Shown: one piece after another, positions 45,943-57,545 of the stretch
Layout: each line of letters begins with the position of its first letter
Numbering within the stretch: the first letter of the stretch is position 1
Origin: Callorhinus ursinus
Lineage: Eukaryota; Chordata; Mammalia; Carnivora; Otariidae
Direction of reading: 5' to 3'
NCBI RefSeq assembly: GCF_003265705.1
Contig: NW_020312966.1
Coordinates: 18,803,433 to 18,867,432, forward strand
Length of the DNA stretch: 64,000 nucleotides
The notes under the pieces: model-generated
The model's input: only the letters and a program-made list of their open reading frames with translations
What the model was told of the DNA's origin: nothing
The model's database searches: none
Translations under genes and position numbers: made by a program

Positions 45943-48917
45943 GGCCTCGCCTTTCACTGAGTTACCTTTGTCTCTCTCCCCAGTTCTTCTGGGATATCAT
46001 CAAACATCCCCACAGTTTCCTTCTTTGCCCCTTTTTTCCCCATAACTGAAGTACACCACCTCAGAGCTTCCAGAAGCCTGCGCCTGACCTCCGTCAGCAC
46101 AGATGATGGGCAAACATTTCTCAGTGAGTGGGTGTTTGATTTATGGTAAAGATGATGTAACGGATTCATGTCTGACGATTTTCAAAAATATATCTCCATA
46201 TTCGTAGTCTGATGAGCAGCAGTGGAAGCAGCAACAACAAACATCCTAGGTACTCCCCCACCCCTACCTCACTCCTGCCACATGTTTCTACAGTTGGAAT
46301 TATGATCCCCTTGGTAAGTTAGCCTCTCGAATAGATTATGGATTTCTTTTCTTTCTTTTCCTTTCTTTTCTTCTTCCCCCCCACCCCCCTTTTTCCTTTT
46401 TTCCAGTGGGGCTAAAGCCAGCAGGGACTCTTCATTAAAATTCACCATAAGGCCCATTTGTTTGCCATTTCCCTTCCCCCATCTTCCATATCCCTCCTAC
46501 CCTGCTGTGAACTCTTCCCAGAGCAGAGGAATGACCCGTGGAAATCTCGCTGCCATGTCGAGGTGCACAATCCGGGGAAACATTCCAAGCTGCTCCTGTC
46601 TGTCAAATAAAGATGACAAGTATTTATTGTCTGTGGACACCCCTCCAGGTAGTTTTATATTCATGATTTTATTTTATTCTGCATTTTAGGAAACAAGACG
46701 TATTTCCCCACAAACAGGTGCAAATACTGCCGACATTTAGAACACTCCCCAAAGACAAGGGCTGAGGGGCTATAGATGTGCACGATGTTCGTTCTTATGG
46801 GAGACAGGACCAGAGGCTGTTTTTCGAGGTGGTTGTTACTGTTGTTGGTTATCATGCCTTCCTTCCTCTTCATTCCAATGAGACATAAGTATGCCAGAGT
46901 CATACTTCATATTCATCTATAGGAACATCTGGCCCATGTCTAACATTTAATTTCCACACCATTAGAGTCAAACAATACATGTACATCAGTAGATAATGTA
47001 ATGCATTATCACGCAAGGCAGAGAGTAGCAATTTATTAGCCTAATTTAAAATAGCCTTCAGCAAAAAATAGTGCATCTTAATTCAGAGTTCTGAACAGAA
47101 TGACATGTTTTCCAGTAAAATTCAAAAGTACATACTCAGACATGCCTTGGAAAAACTTTTCTGCATATATTACCTTCTGCATTATTCAAGTATGAACTAT
47201 CCATTGTGTTTTTTTATGTTTAAACCAGTTTCATCCATAATAACACAAAAGAGATAACAGCTTTAGGAGAAGAGGAGAAAAGGAATTCCCTGCAACATAG
47301 CTAGACCCCACATCTTTGTCTCAGAAATCACAACTTGAATGTGTAGGTTACTCAGAATTTCTTTGCATATGCTTAAAATCGCAGAAAATGGCTTGCTTTG
47401 AATGTAGCATGAATTTTGCTTTTATTTCTTCCCTTTGAGACATTTTCATTACTATATTAGGTTTATAAACAATATGTAGAGCCTTACTTTGTCCTTGTGG
47501 AAGAATATTAGAACTTTTATAAGGACTTACATGATACAATCTTAGAAAGTAGCTTAAACCATGCAGCCTGCATGAATCATTGTTATTATTAAAAGCAGAT
47601 ATATTCAAATATCTTCTCAGTTCTTGTTAATTAAAAATCAATGTCTAGTTTCCTGATGCAAACATCTGATACAAAAAGATGTGCAGGACTTATCAACACT
47701 GATAGAAAACATTTTCATTCCCCTAAATAGTACTAATGGAAATAATAGTATATACTTCTAGCATGATATGGTAATACACATTCTGAATTTTGTGATGCTA
47801 ACCAGAGCATACTCATAAGGCACATTGCATATGACAATTCAGTGAGATGGGCAACATTTGTCATCTTGGAGTCCTCAGGTAACACCTGATTTGCTGTTGA
47901 ACCTTCTTTCACCAATGATGTGGAAGGTCCACTGCCAATCCCTATGATGAATGCATATCCCAAATTCTCATGACCTCTTAGATTAATGAGTGAAGTAAGA
48001 AAGGCACATATGTAGCCAGAGTGCATAATATAAAGGGCTAAATGCCATAAGAAAATTAGAAAAAGTGCTTTGGGAAATCAAGGAGGGAGGGATTATTTTT
48101 GGTTCTGGGCAATATAAAGGTTTTTTTTTTTTTTTTAAAGTTAGTTTGTGCTGGAATTTAGAGGACACGTCGGCATGTAGGGTGGATAAGTTCAGTGGCA
48201 CAGCCCAGAAGACAAGATCCTGCCCCTTTGAGAGGGTTACTGAGAAAGTCAGTCAGTTGTTGATCAGAATTAATATGTCCTGCCCTGCCCCCAAGTCCCC
48301 ATAGCCTACTGCCAAGTTCTCTCCTGAAAAATCCCAATCCTTAGCTCTGATTCACCAGTTTGGTTTAAAATATTTACTCCTGCTTAGCTGTTGAGATCTT
48401 CTATTTGAAACCTATAATATGGCTAAGATTTTGTTCCCTCTATTCTACTCTTGCTTTGTGAGATACAACTGATTTGATTCGGTACTGCTACCACCTGTCT
48501 TGTGCCTAGCACAGGAGGAAATTCGAGAACCATCCAGGACACTGATGTTCTGCCCTGATCACTGATTGCCCAAACTAACTCCAAGGAACAAGGACATCTT
48601 GCTCTATGAACTTTCAAAACCTGTTGTTACCCCTGATAGTCTTCAAATCAGTTTATAGTTTCATTAGTTCACTTTACCTGATGCTTGAATTTGTTACAAA
48701 CCTAGGAAATTTGTCAACAACCTCAAGTATGTAATCACATTTGCCTTACTCTACACCCAACCCCTGACACAGGGGGACATATGCAAATTAGCTTCCCCTG
48801 TCTTCCAAAGGTTTCCAAAGCTGGGTATGTACAGTAACCTTGGGTTTCATCTTTCTGTTATTTATTATAATAAATGTTTTGTAGTACAATAAATTAAAAA
48901 TAAGGGTAAAAAAAGGA
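45943..48917. other. Long non-repetitive interval without a recognisable gene
   Basis: Nearly 3 kb in which I recognise no repeat apart from a pyrimidine tract (46346-46406) and a T-run (48121-48136). Frames up to 97 codons show no known domain. Confidence 0.45.
46346..46406. repeat. Polypyrimidine tract
   Basis: TTTC units followed by a C-run and a T-run. Confidence 0.85.
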
Positions 48918-49116
48918 GCACTCGGGTGGCTCAGTTGTTAAGCATCTGACTCTTGATTTCAGCTCAGGTCATGAGATAGAGCCCCACGTTGGGGTCTGCG
49001 TCCAGCAGGGAGTCTGCTTGGCATTCTCTCTCTCTCCCTCTATCCCTCCCCCAACTCATGCACACATACACACACACACACACTCTAAAATAAATAATAA
49101 ATCTTTAAAAAAAAAA
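48918..49116 (+). mobile_element. Carnivore SINE
   Basis: Head gagcactcgggtggctcagt, core, CT and CA stretches, AATAAATAATAAATCTTT and an A-tail. Target duplication not clear. Confidence 0.92.
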
Positions 49117-49429
49117 GCTAAAAAATTTTGAGTAAAAATCTACCTCCCCAAACACCATTCTCCAGCCCTAGCCTCATTTCCCAGAGATAATTACACTTAA
49201 ATGCTTCTACTTTTAGTTCTCCTGTTGATTAGCACTATAAGTACTAGGCTTTTGACTCAATTCTAGAAAGAAGAGAAATTTAGTTCAATTATTAGAACCT
49301 TCTCTCTCTACTTCAATTTATATCATGTTATTATCTTCTGTTCCTCATATGATTGCCTTCATAATTTTAAATGATATCAGTTCTTCAATTTCAAAATTAT
49401 CTTTACCATGTAAGGTTCTTTCTACAGCT
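49117..49429. other. Non-repetitive interval
   Basis: Nothing recognised. Confidence 0.4.
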
Positions 49430-49980
49430 TGATAAATATTTATTGAGTGCCCTACATTGACCAACTGCTATGCTAGATTCTGGTAATAAAATGATGAGTA
49501 AAAATGAACATAAACTCTGTCATCATGGAAATTGCCACCTAATGAAAAAGGCAAAGCTCAATCAATAATAACACAAACAAATAAATTGCAATGACAAGTG
49601 CTGCCCAGACGTTCATAGAGTTATGAGAATTTATATTAAGGAGATCAGGAACGGTTTCTCAGAAGTGGTTACCTCTGGTAAGAGATCTGAGGGATTAATA
49701 GGATTTAACTATGCGGAAACTGGTATCAAGAGCATTCCAGAAAAAGGAACAGCTCTTGCAAAGGCCCTGGGACAGAGAAGTCATGGCAAGAATGATATGA
49801 AAGAAGCCAATGGGACTTAAGTGGAAAAAGTGGAGAAGAGCAAAGAGATAAAATAGAAAAGTAGAGGCCAGCCATGCAGAGCTTTGCAGGCTTTATTAAG
49901 GGGCTTTGCTTTTCTCCTAAGAACCAGGGGAAGGTACTTTGGAGCAGAGGCAGATCATGATCAGAATGGAATTTTTGAAA
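49430..49980 (-). mobile_element. L2 LINE 3' end
   Basis: tatttattgagtgccctaca, tcatcatggaaattgccacc, agcattccagaaaaaggaac agctcttgcaaaggccctgg and ggagcagaggcagatcatga follow antisense L2. It creates a chance 65-codon frame. Confidence 0.85.
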
Positions 49981-50164
49981 AGTTTACCTTATTGTTGGGG
50001 AATATGAGTAAATGAGCTGGAGTACCATTTTTTCCCCATTGAATTCTGTCAGTCTTAACCTTGTTTTTAAATTATGAAGACTTTGTTATTTTCATTTATT
50101 TTATTACTACAGATGAGCCTTCAATGTTTTCCTTGTAGCTTGAACATAAATGATTAAAAGCAAT

Positions 50165-50712
50165 AAACATATCTACTATCCTATGACCCAGTGATTCACT
50201 CCTAGATATTTGGCTATATGGAAATTAGTGCACACAACCAAAATATGTGGAAGGATATTCAAAGCAGCTTCTTTTCATGATAGCCAAATCCCCAAAACAA
50301 CTCAAACATCCAAAGGAGCAATGGCTCAGTTGTGGCGTATAAATGAAGTGATCTATTAAATATTATTGAGCTATGAAAAGAGAATGAACTACTGGCAGAC
50401 AAAATAAGAATGACTGTCGCGGCAAAAAAAAAAGGGGGGGGGGGCATAAAATAATGCACATTGTGGGATTGCATTTAGATGAAGTTCTAGACCTGAGAAA
50501 ACTAATGAATGGGGATAGAAGTGGGGGGGGTTGGTGCCCTTTTGGGGGGGGGCAGGTAAAGGCACTTTCTGGGAGACTGGAAAGGTTCTATATTTTGATC
50601 TTGGTAGTCGTTACCTGGGTGTATACATATACAAAATTCCTCAAACTTTATAAAGATTAGTGAATTTGATGCACAGTAATCTGTCTATATTTTACCTCAA
50701 TAAAAATGTAAA
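50165..50712 (+). mobile_element. Old L1 (L1M-type) 3' end
   Basis: atcctatgacccagtgattc, aatccccaaaacaactcaaa, ttgatcttggtagtcgttac and ttttacctcaataaaaatgt follow the L1M terminal region. Three long G-runs have grown in it (50434-50552). Confidence 0.8.
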
Positions 50713-51130
50713 AAGAAAAGATAAGCAACATCAATAATACAATGATGCTCCAGGTCCAAGGGACACATTTGGCATATCTTCATATGTACCCCTCTAAGGA
50801 GACTATTCGAAGAGTAAAGGTCAGATTGATTCTTTTTATCGTATATTCTATGATTTTCTCAAAACCATGCCATATGGACAGTGTAATTTCAATGTCCTTG
50901 CATGTCAGAAAATGTCTTTATTTCACTCTCTCATTTTATTCATCGTTTAGCTCCAAATCATTTTTCCTCCAAACATTGGAGGAATTGTTCCATTGTTTTC
51001 TGGAATACCATGTTGTTATTGTAAAGTCTAAAGTTAATTCTGATTTTTAGAACTTTGAAATTTTCCTTTGAAAACATTAAGGAACTTTCCTTTATACTTT
51101 GAGTCCTGAAGTTTCATCCTAATGTAGATC
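50713..51130. other. Possibly old LINE sequence
   Basis: aatgtctttatttcactctc and ccattgttttctggaatacc recall a decayed L1 region, but the match is weak. The 102-codon + frame is not gene-like. Confidence 0.3.
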
Positions 51131-51134
51131 TTGT

Positions 51135-51925
51135 ATTAGGTTTCTATTGCTGTTTAACAGAGTACCACAAATTTAGCAGTTTAAAGCAATACCTGTTAAT
51201 TATATCATAGTTTCTATATGTCAGAAGTCCAAGAGAGATAACTAAGTCCTCTGGTCAGGGTCTCACAAGACTAAAATCAAGGTGTTTATTGGGCTGCATT
51301 CTTATCTGGAAACTTGACTTAAGGAAGGATTTACATTTGCAGTCCCTCAGGTTGTTGGTAGAATTTATTTCCTTGAAGCTATTGAATTCATGGCAGTTTG
51401 TTCCTTCAATGGCAGCAACAGAAAGAGTTCCTTAGAGTCTCTAAGCTCAAGGAAGTCCTAAAACCACTTTTTAAAAAAAATATTTTATTTATTTATTTTA
51501 GAGAGAGAGAGAGAGAGAGAGAGAGCATGTGAGCAGGGACAGAGGGAGAGAGAGAGAACCTCAAACAGAATATGCACTGAGCATGGAGCCCAACATGGGG
51601 TTTGATCCCATGACCCTGAGATCATGATCTGAGCTGAAGTCAAGAGTTGGATGCTTAACTGATTGAGCCACCCAGCACCCCCTAAAACAAGGGCTCACTT
51701 AATTAGGTAAGGCATACCTAGGCAATTATCCTAGGTATGGATAACTCAACTCAAAGGCAAACTGATTAGGGACCTTAATTACATCTGCAAAATCTCTGCC
51801 TTTACTATATAGTGTAAATTAGCAGAGGAGTAATATCCATCACAGTCTTAGGTTGCTTCCGTACTCAGTGGGAGGTCATATAGAACACGGGAACATTGGG
51901 GGCCATTTTAAAATATTGCCAACCA
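51135..51925 (-). mobile_element. MLT1-like MaLR LTR, split by a SINE
   Basis: tattaggtttctattgctgt, ttctatatgtcagaagtcca, ctaaaatcaaggtgtttatt, then after the SINE gaccttaattacatctgcaa and tgggggccattttaaaat. The SINE occupies 51465-51680. Confidence 0.7.
51465..51680 (-). mobile_element. Carnivore SINE inside the MLT1 LTR
   Basis: Antisense SINE with a long (GA)n stretch. cctaaaac flanks it at 51457-51464 and 51681-51688. Confidence 0.93.
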
Positions 51926-52147
51926 CACATTTTTAAAATTCTTTTTTATTCTTTTTAATGTTCATTTCCATATCTACAATATCCTGAATAAACTAAGGTC
52001 AGTAATTATTTGTTGAATAAATGAACAAATTAATACACAGTTACTTTGTAGCCCATTTCAAATCTGAAGATGTGACTATTGCTTCCACTCAGAGAAATTT
52101 TCCTATTACATCTTCAACAATTTGTCTTTGTTTCTGAGCATTTTATT
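51926..52147. other. Short non-repetitive interval
   Basis: Nothing recognised. Confidence 0.4.
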
Positions 52148-52161
52148 TAACATATTTTAAT

Positions 52162-52330
52162 TTTTTTAAGATTTTATTTATTTTTTTTAGAGAAAGCAAG
52201 AGTGAGCGAGCAGAGGGGCAGAGGGAGAGGGAAAAGGGCAAGCTGACTCAGGGTTCGATCTCAGGACCCTGAGATCATAACCTGAGCTGAAATCAAGAGT
52301 CAGATGCTCAATTGACTGAGCCACCCAGGA
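52162..52330 (-). mobile_element. Carnivore SINE, internally deleted
   Basis: Tail, (GA)-like stretch and head are present, but the block around CTCCCTGCTCAGCGGGGAG is missing. taacatattttaa precedes it (52148-52160) and a near copy follows at 52356-52370, with an inverted copy at 52339-52351. Confidence 0.88.
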
Positions 52331-52370
52331 TATGGGTGTTAAAATATGTTAAGGGTAACATATTTTTAAT

Positions 52371-52889
52371 AGATATTACTCATGTCTTAATATTTTCTCA
52401 CATGTTTTTCATCTTTTTGTTGTTTTGTTCTATGTTCTTCGACAGAAGTGTACAGAGGGATAAATGTCTGTTAATCTTTCAGATCACAAACTTAACATTA
52501 ACTTGCATCCAAGTTATTATTCAGTTATCTTATTCATTGTTTTATTTTGGCAACCATATTTATCATTTCCAAGAACTGTTTCTAGTTTTTTGGTCCTGTT
52601 TAATTCTGAATAAGATAGCTACTCAAATCTCTCTGAGAATATTGAACTCATAATTTTTAAGTTCTCTTTCCCTTCTCTGTCAGAAAGAAGGTGTTTCCAC
52701 TTCTACTGCAGCTTTTGACGTATCTTCTGGCCCTGTCCTGGTAGTTTATCCATTAGTATGATCCCTTTTCCTTTCCATATTTCAAGAGGATGCTAGGTCA
52801 GAAAATGCCTTATTGATTGGGATAGGACTTGAAGAATAAGCAAGATTTCTTACATCATTATCTTATTCCTTTAATCAGTATTTTAATAG
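52371..52889. other. AT-rich interval, possibly old LINE
   Basis: tttggcaaccatatttatca and ctctctgagaatattgaact are faintly LINE-like. The 113-codon frame is not gene-like. Confidence 0.3.
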
Positions 52890-53170
52890 TTTGCAAAAAC
52901 TAATAGGTACTGAAGATTAAAAAAAAGTCTTCATTCCAGGATCTTAGGATTTAGTAGGATTTAAGTGATACTGGTGGAGTGCAAGCATATTTAAAGTCAG
53001 GAAGAAATAAGTGAGCATGCCATGAATGATACAGAATCAAAGATATGAACTGATTACTTCAGAACAGCCTGGCATGTTGAGTGATAAATTAGGGGCCATG
53101 CCAGTGAAGGACTTCTAGGACCTCATTCCCAAGCTATGTTTGGGGGGAAGTTGCTAAACCTGGGTTGCTG
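52890..53170 (-). mobile_element. L2-like fragment
   Basis: ttcattccaggatcttagga, ggggccatgccagtgaagga and flanks resemble antisense L2. Confidence 0.4.
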
Positions 53171-53289
53171 GTAGCTCAAGAAGATAATGTTTAACAGCAG
53201 TTGAGCTAATGCTTAAATAGATGGGATGGGACTTTTGGCTGTTTCCAGGTATTGCCTTGGGTATTTCTGTAAGTTTTTGTATTATCGCC

Positions 53290-53925
53290 CGACATGCATT
53301 AGTTTTCTATAGCTGTGCAATAAATTGCTACAAACCCAGCATCTTAAAACAACAAAAATTTCTTATATCACAGTTTCTATAGGTCAGGAGTCCAGGCAGA
53401 GAATGGCTGGTTTCTCTGCTTAGGATTTCATAAGTCTGAAATGAAGGTATCAGTCAGACCCTGAGCTCTCATTTGGGGGCTCTGAGGAAAAATTCACTTC
53501 CAAGCTCATTTTTGTTATTGGCAGTTTCTTGCAGTTGTGGGACTGGGGTCCCTCTTATTTTTTCTGGCTGCCAGCCAGGGGCCACTCTCAGCTTCCAGAG
53601 TCTACCCACATCCCTTGCCATGTGGCCCCCTCCATATTCAAGCTAGCAGTGGCAAGTCAAAGCCTCTCATGCTTCAGATCTTTGACCTTGTTTATCTTCA
53701 TCCTCTAGCTACAGATTTAAAGAGCTCTTGTGATTAGATCAGACTTACTCAAATAATCTCCTTTGTGGTTAACTCAAAGTCAATACATTCGTAACCAAAA
53801 TTACATTTGCAAAACCCCTTTTGTCATGTAACTTAATGGGAGAGATGTCCTATCACATCCAAGGGATCCTCTCATAGTGAAGGGATGGATTCTTGGGGAT
53901 CATCTTAGAATTTTGCCTACTGCAG
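53290..53925 (-). mobile_element. MLT1-like MaLR LTR, near full length
   Basis: cattagttttctatagctgt, catcttaaaacaacaaaaat, ttgccatgtggccccctcca and the end ggggatcatcttagaatttt gcctactgca match antisense MLT1. Confidence 0.75.
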
Positions 53926-54254
53926 AGTCTCAGAAATGATATCCCCCATGGCACCACTACAAATAAGGAGGAAAAATATCAAATATCTACTTTTCCTTTC
54001 TCTCCCCCTTCCTTCATTCATACGTATCCTCATCAGTTTTACCCATGCACTACCAAGCTCCTCTGAAAAGAGATAAGCAAGAAACAATTGTGGGCAGAGC
54101 ACTTTGCCTTTAGGCTTTGTATTGAGGTCTAATTTTATAGGCTAAATGAATGTAATATAGACACCTGGGGAAATAAATTCTTTTTTTTTCTATTATTAAC
54201 TTGAGGGTCAATCTGAAACCCTGACTTTCTCACTAAGAAAAGGGAAATGAGTCA
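53926..54254. other. Non-repetitive interval
   Basis: Nothing recognised. Confidence 0.4.
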
Positions 54255-54450
54255 AGTTTACATTTACAAAGTGTCTACTCTAGGCCAGGCACGATGCTTT
54301 CCATGTTTATATATAAGTTCACTTACATCATTCTCACAGATCTCTGAATATCTTTATCTCCATCTTATAGACGAGAAACCAAGGAGGTAAAGTAAGGTGT
54401 TCAGGGCCACACAGCGAAGTGAAGAAACTAGTACTTTAACCTAGGCTGAG
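54255..54450 (-). mobile_element. MIR SINE
   Basis: taggccaggcacgatgcttt, tatagacgagaaaccaagga and gggccacacagcgaagtgaa are antisense MIR. Confidence 0.75.
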
Positions 54451-54861
54451 GATTTTTACAGATGTTAGTACAAGCCCTGAGATGCTAGCAAATAAGAAAA
54501 GACAACTATGTCGATTAGCAGATGTGAGAGGCAGGTGTGAAGATGCTTGGCTTGCTTTGCCTGGCATCACAAGCAAAACTGTGTTTACCTGCAGGGCAAG
54601 TATCTAGATATCTAAATTTAGTTCCAGGGTTCGACCTACTAAACCATCTATCATCCTGGGCAAACTCCCATTCTCAATCAACCACGGGTCATAGGTCTGT
54701 GTCACAGTCGGGGACTCGAATATAAGGGTCTGCAGTGATGACTGGAGTGGTACTGGGTCAACATCATTGCTCGTTTTCCGGTCAAGGGGACTCCCGTGAC
54801 AGTGTGAGAAAATATCTAAGACCCTAAACCCTTACAGAGGAGGCACTATGGTCGTGGCAAC
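54451..54861. other. Non-repetitive interval
   Basis: Nothing recognised. Confidence 0.4.
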
Positions 54862-55220
54862 CATCTTAGTCCAGTCAGGCTGCTGTAACAAAATATCACA
54901 GACTGGGTAGCTTGTAAACGACAGAAATTTAATTCTCACAGTTCTGGAGGCTAGAATTTCAAGATCAGAGCACCAGCACAGTTGAGTGAGGGTCCCTTCC
55001 TGGGTTTCAGACTTGTCATTGTATTTTCACAGAGTAGAGGGGGCTCAGGACCTCTATGAGCTCACCTTCATAAGAGTGCTAATTCCATTCCCAAGGGCTC
55101 CACCCTCATGATTTAAGCACCTCCCAAAGCCTTCTAAAGCCCGCCTCCTAATACCATCACATTGGCATTAGGATTTCACATCTGAATTTTGGGGATCACA
55201 AACCTTCAAATCACAGCAGC
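54862..55220 (-). mobile_element. MaLR LTR (MST/MLT1-like)
   Basis: catcttagtccagtcaggct, cacagactgggtagcttgta, ctcacagttctggaggctag and ccctcatgatttaagcacct are in antisense order. Confidence 0.85.
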
Positions 55221-55339
55221 AGTGTTCTAGGTATATTTTTATTTATTCATTTTATTGGAAAAAATATGATAGTTTATACAGATACAAAAATATGGCAAGA
55301 TAAGGTAAACCATAAAAGTAATTGAATAAGAATAATTGA

Positions 55340-55540
55340 ATTCTTATCACTCATTAGGTGCCATGTACTTTCCTCTAAACAGTCTTATTGGTTAGGTACC
55401 AATATTGACCTCATCTTATCAATGAGAACAAAGAAAACTAAGGAGGCAAAAAAACTCACCTAAAGTTAACAGGCTAATGAGTAATGGATGCAAGACTCAA
55501 ACCAGGTCTGTATGCCAAAATTCATGCTAAATAAGAAAGG
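55340..55540 (-). mobile_element. MIR SINE, diverged
   Basis: cattaggtgccatgtacttt, ttatcaatgagaacaaagaa and gcaagactcaaaccaggtct. Confidence 0.6.
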
Positions 55541-55789
55541 AAAATAAGAGCAAAAGAATATTTGGAATAAGAGTCAAATATTATGAATTACTATGTACTT
55601 ACTATGGGAAGGAACACAAATTGGTCTTCAAACTTTGTATCAGATGGTGAAAAGAAGAAAATCTGTCAATCATAACTCTTAATATCTATTCCTAGGATAA
55701 AATCACTCAATTATTTTTGACAGCGTGACCAGTGAGAACATTCTTAGCCTCTTTGCGCAGAGGACCCTGCACAACTGTATGTATATAAG
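55541..55789. other. Short non-repetitive interval
   Basis: Nothing recognised. Confidence 0.4.
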
Positions 55790-56000
55790 AGCTAATATTC
55801 TGAAGATTTTACTCGGTCACGTACTTTACATGCATTTTATCCTTATTTCTTATAATAAGCCTGTGGTTTGAGTAGTGTTGCGACCCATATTTGACACATA
55901 AGATGCTAGTCAACACACCTAAGACTACAGAGCTAGTAAGTATAACGTCAAGACTCAAATTCAGGTAGCCAGATGAAACTTTTAATCATTGTGTTATGGT
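55790..56000 (-). mobile_element. MIR SINE, diverged
   Basis: tactttacatgcattttatc, aagactacagagctagtaag and aagactcaaattcaggtagc. Confidence 0.65.
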
Positions 56001-56189
56001 GCCCCCAATGATGAATTTATTAGTAGCCTTAAGTAGTTTCATGTGCTATTTTTTTGTAGCATCACTAAATATAACCATCACTACAAGGCAGTTAAAAAAG
56101 GGGGGAGCTATTGAGAGACCATATAACAGTGTAGGCAGGGAAGTATACAGCTGAGTCCAGGGATAGATTTTGGAGTGTTTAGCACATGA

Positions 56190-56455
56190 GTTCTCAGTGT
56201 GGGCAATATCATCCACAAGGGGGTAATGATTGGTTCCTGGGAGGCAAAAAAAAAATCCTAGATATTACAATAGTTGTGGCCTTCCAAGGGCTGCAGCACA
56301 CAAACATATATAGAGTATATCTCTGGTCTTAAATTTCCCTTGAAGCTTGGCAGGGAAGCAATTAAAGGGGTGGGGGGAGGGAATGCCAAAAAAGGTTAGT
56401 GTTGGGGGGCAGTTAAAAAAATGAAAAGTTGAGAAATAATGGTTTAGAGAAATAA
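56190..56455. mobile_element. Possible hAT-type DNA transposon remnant
   Basis: The stretch from gagttctcagtgtgggcaat to gttgagaaataatggttt has roughly complementary, hAT-like ends (TTCTCA...TGAGAA). Family not identified. Confidence 0.4.
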
Positions 56456-57137
56456 ATGGACTTCATGTTCTTTGGATTATCTTCATAGATATTATTTATC
56501 CCATTTGTGGATTTGATAGCTATAGAACATCAGTACATTCCAGATTGTCTACCTAGTTAGTTTGTTGCCAGTTGAATACAAATACTTCTTCCCAAACAGA
56601 TAATGTGTGGAGAGATTCAGTTGGCATTTCATTGAAAACTGAGTTGCCTAACAAAGCTAATAAGGACCCCAGTGCCACTTCTGCTAGAAGGTGACAGTCT
56701 AGAAACCATGCTTTGATTCTGGTTGTGACAGATTAAAATTATTTTATACCTTATAAATACATAGGTGGTCAAAGGTCTAAAATTCTATTCTAAATAGTAT
56801 GGCAAAATAATGTTAGTCTAAAAGTTTCCTGCCTCAGAAGAAAAAAATAAATCCTCACCTTGTTAAAGAAATAATACATACTTTTGAGCAATGCTCTCCT
56901 TGCCCCTTTTGTATGTGCTTTAAAATGTTTTACTTGCTTTTAGAACATCTACCAAGGTAATGGCTTCAGATTTAGAATAATTAAACTATAGCTCTCTTTT
57001 CTAGCAAAAATCAGGTTACAGTTTTGATGGTATATTAATGCCACCACCAAAAGGATGTGAGGGTGAATTTAGCAACTTCCTCCTATCTGGTTTGGGATTT
57101 TATCCTACTTACAAGCTAATAAATAAGCCTTCTACTG
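56456..57137. other. Non-repetitive interval
   Basis: Nothing recognised. Confidence 0.4.
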
Positions 57138-57189
57138 TTTCATGGTTGCTGCCAAAAGACTCGAGACTCCTGGGTCAGACACAAAGGAC

Positions 57190-57195
57190 TTTATT
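57190..57195 (-). terminator. Polyadenylation signal of the LTR
   Basis: AATAAA on the minus strand, followed by GT-rich text. Confidence 0.5.
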
Positions 57196-57352
57196 ACTTA
57201 CAGCAAAGCAAGGAGCATAAATACCAACATTTTCGTATCCTTTCTCCCTTGTCCACCATGTCCCACAAGGGTGATGCAGAGAGCCCAGATTGATGCTACA
57301 CCCGCAATGACTTTACCTTACAGCCAAGGAACACTGATATTGGGAACCTGCT

Positions 57353-57359
57353 GTTTTAT
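57353..57359 (-). promoter_or_regulatory. TATA box of the LTR
   Basis: TATAAAA on the minus strand, correctly placed upstream of the AATAAA. Confidence 0.5.
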
Positions 57360-57545
57360 AGCAGACAGTAAGCCAGCCTACTCTTTGTCTCAGAAGGAGA
57401 CATTGCATTTCTCAAGGTTGCTCACTGCAAACACAACACTGAAAAATGGCAGGTAAAAAGCGATTAAGGCCTTGAATTCTTTGCATACTCAGCAACACAC
57501 TAGAAGCAAAAGACACCTAGGGAGTAGTGTCCCCAATATTTCTCA

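Larger units (their letters stand above)
57138..57545 (-). mobile_element. Probable ERV1-type solo LTR
   Basis: Read on the minus strand, the segment has a TATAAAA box (57353-57359) and, about 160 bases downstream, AATAAA (57190-57195) followed by agtcctttgtgtctgaccca, a layout typical of a gammaretrovirus-like U3-R-U5. No gag, pol or env remnants adjoin it. The outer boundaries and target duplication are uncertain. It is a non-coding relic. Confidence 0.6.

Noticed and set aside
49623..49820. 65-codon + frame with gene-like composition
   Set aside because: Lies wholly inside an antisense L2 fragment.
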